Source: Bacteroidales bacterium
GTDB lineage: Bacteria; Bacteroidota; Bacteroidia; Bacteroidales; Bacteroidaceae
NCBI GenBank assembly: GCA_004552195.1
Contig: SFPC01000036.1
Span: 1 to 17,199, forward strand
Length of the DNA: 17,199 nucleotides
Direction of reading: 5' to 3'
Each line of letters opens with the position of its first letter. The stretch's first letter is position 1. Shown one piece after another: positions 17,108 through 17,199 of the stretch. The notes under the pieces were generated by a model, which saw only the letters and a program-made list of their open reading frames with translations, was not told the DNA's origin and did no database searches. The position numbers and the translations under genes are program-made.

Positions 17108-17192
17108 AAGCATTCACCCCTTCACACAAAGGCGTTTTCCGACTGATTTTCATAGCTTTTAGGTGTGAAGGCTTTGTTTTGCAAGCATTCAC
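17108..17192. repeat. Nested direct and inverted repeats upstream of the recombinase
   Basis: AAGCATTCAC occurs at 17108-17117 and again at 17183-17192, in the same orientation and 75 bp apart. Between them CCTTCACAC (17119-17127) is the exact inverted partner of GTGTGAAGG (17163-17171), with 35 bp between the arms. The set lies 166-250 bp before the recombinase start codon, at the window edge. It could be recombinase-binding or attachment DNA, or a dispersed intergenic repeat of this organism. The 165 bp between it and the recombinase show no recognisable promoter or gene. Confidence 0.7.
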
Positions 17193-17199
17193 AGCACAG

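Overview
The window is chromosomal DNA from a member of the Bacteroidota, most likely the order Bacteroidales and plausibly Prevotellaceae. Several things point this way. The promoters match the Bacteroidetes type (TTTG, about 19 nt, then TAnnTTTG), with good examples before thrS and before the small winged-helix gene. Genes start without Shine-Dalgarno sequences. The helicase/nuclease pair is of the Bacteroidetes AddAB type, and the tyrosine recombinase carries the TTYVARHSWAS box that I associate with this phylum. The genus is an inference and I could not test it.

Layout. Positions 1-270 hold a duplicated promoter-like repeat, a promoter and a structured leader. Then comes the translation cluster thrS - infC - rpmI - rplT (271-3793), closed by a strong hairpin terminator. 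Each intergenic gap in this cluster contains potential RNA structure, most strikingly a 16-bp hairpin just before infC. About 325 bp without a gene follow, then a small reverse-strand winged-helix gene (4173-4376) and a divergent intergenic region with promoter-like boxes. From 4654 to 15661 all genes point forward: a family 2 glycosyltransferase with a TTG start, addA, addB, a B3/B4 (PheRS-beta-like) domain protein, and a large protein joining two receiver-like domains to a pyruvate-phosphate-dikinase-type ATP-grasp domain. A reverse-strand tyrosine recombinase (15725-16942) and a repeat-rich end complete the window.

How the genes work together. ThrRS, IF3, L35 and L20 serve translation, and L20 autogenously controls this operon in other bacteria. 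AddA and AddB should form one heterodimer that processes double-strand DNA ends for recombination: AddA supplies the motor and one nuclease, AddB a second nuclease and an Fe-S cluster. The B3/B4 protein and the ATP-grasp/receiver protein are 27 bp apart and probably co-transcribed; their joint role is unknown.

Most interesting points. (1) The addA-addB gap is packed with an 8-bp tandem unit (GGTTATRA) in forward and then inverted orientation, ending in two 50-bp repeats. (2) The 987-residue ATP-grasp protein has a degenerate and an apparently intact receiver domain but no recognisable phosphohistidine swivelling domain, so it is unlikely to be an ordinary PEP synthase. (3) The hairpins in the infC operon may be a regulatory system. 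(4) Nested direct and inverted repeats lie behind the recombinase gene. I saw no CRISPR array, tRNA, rRNA or insertion sequence.
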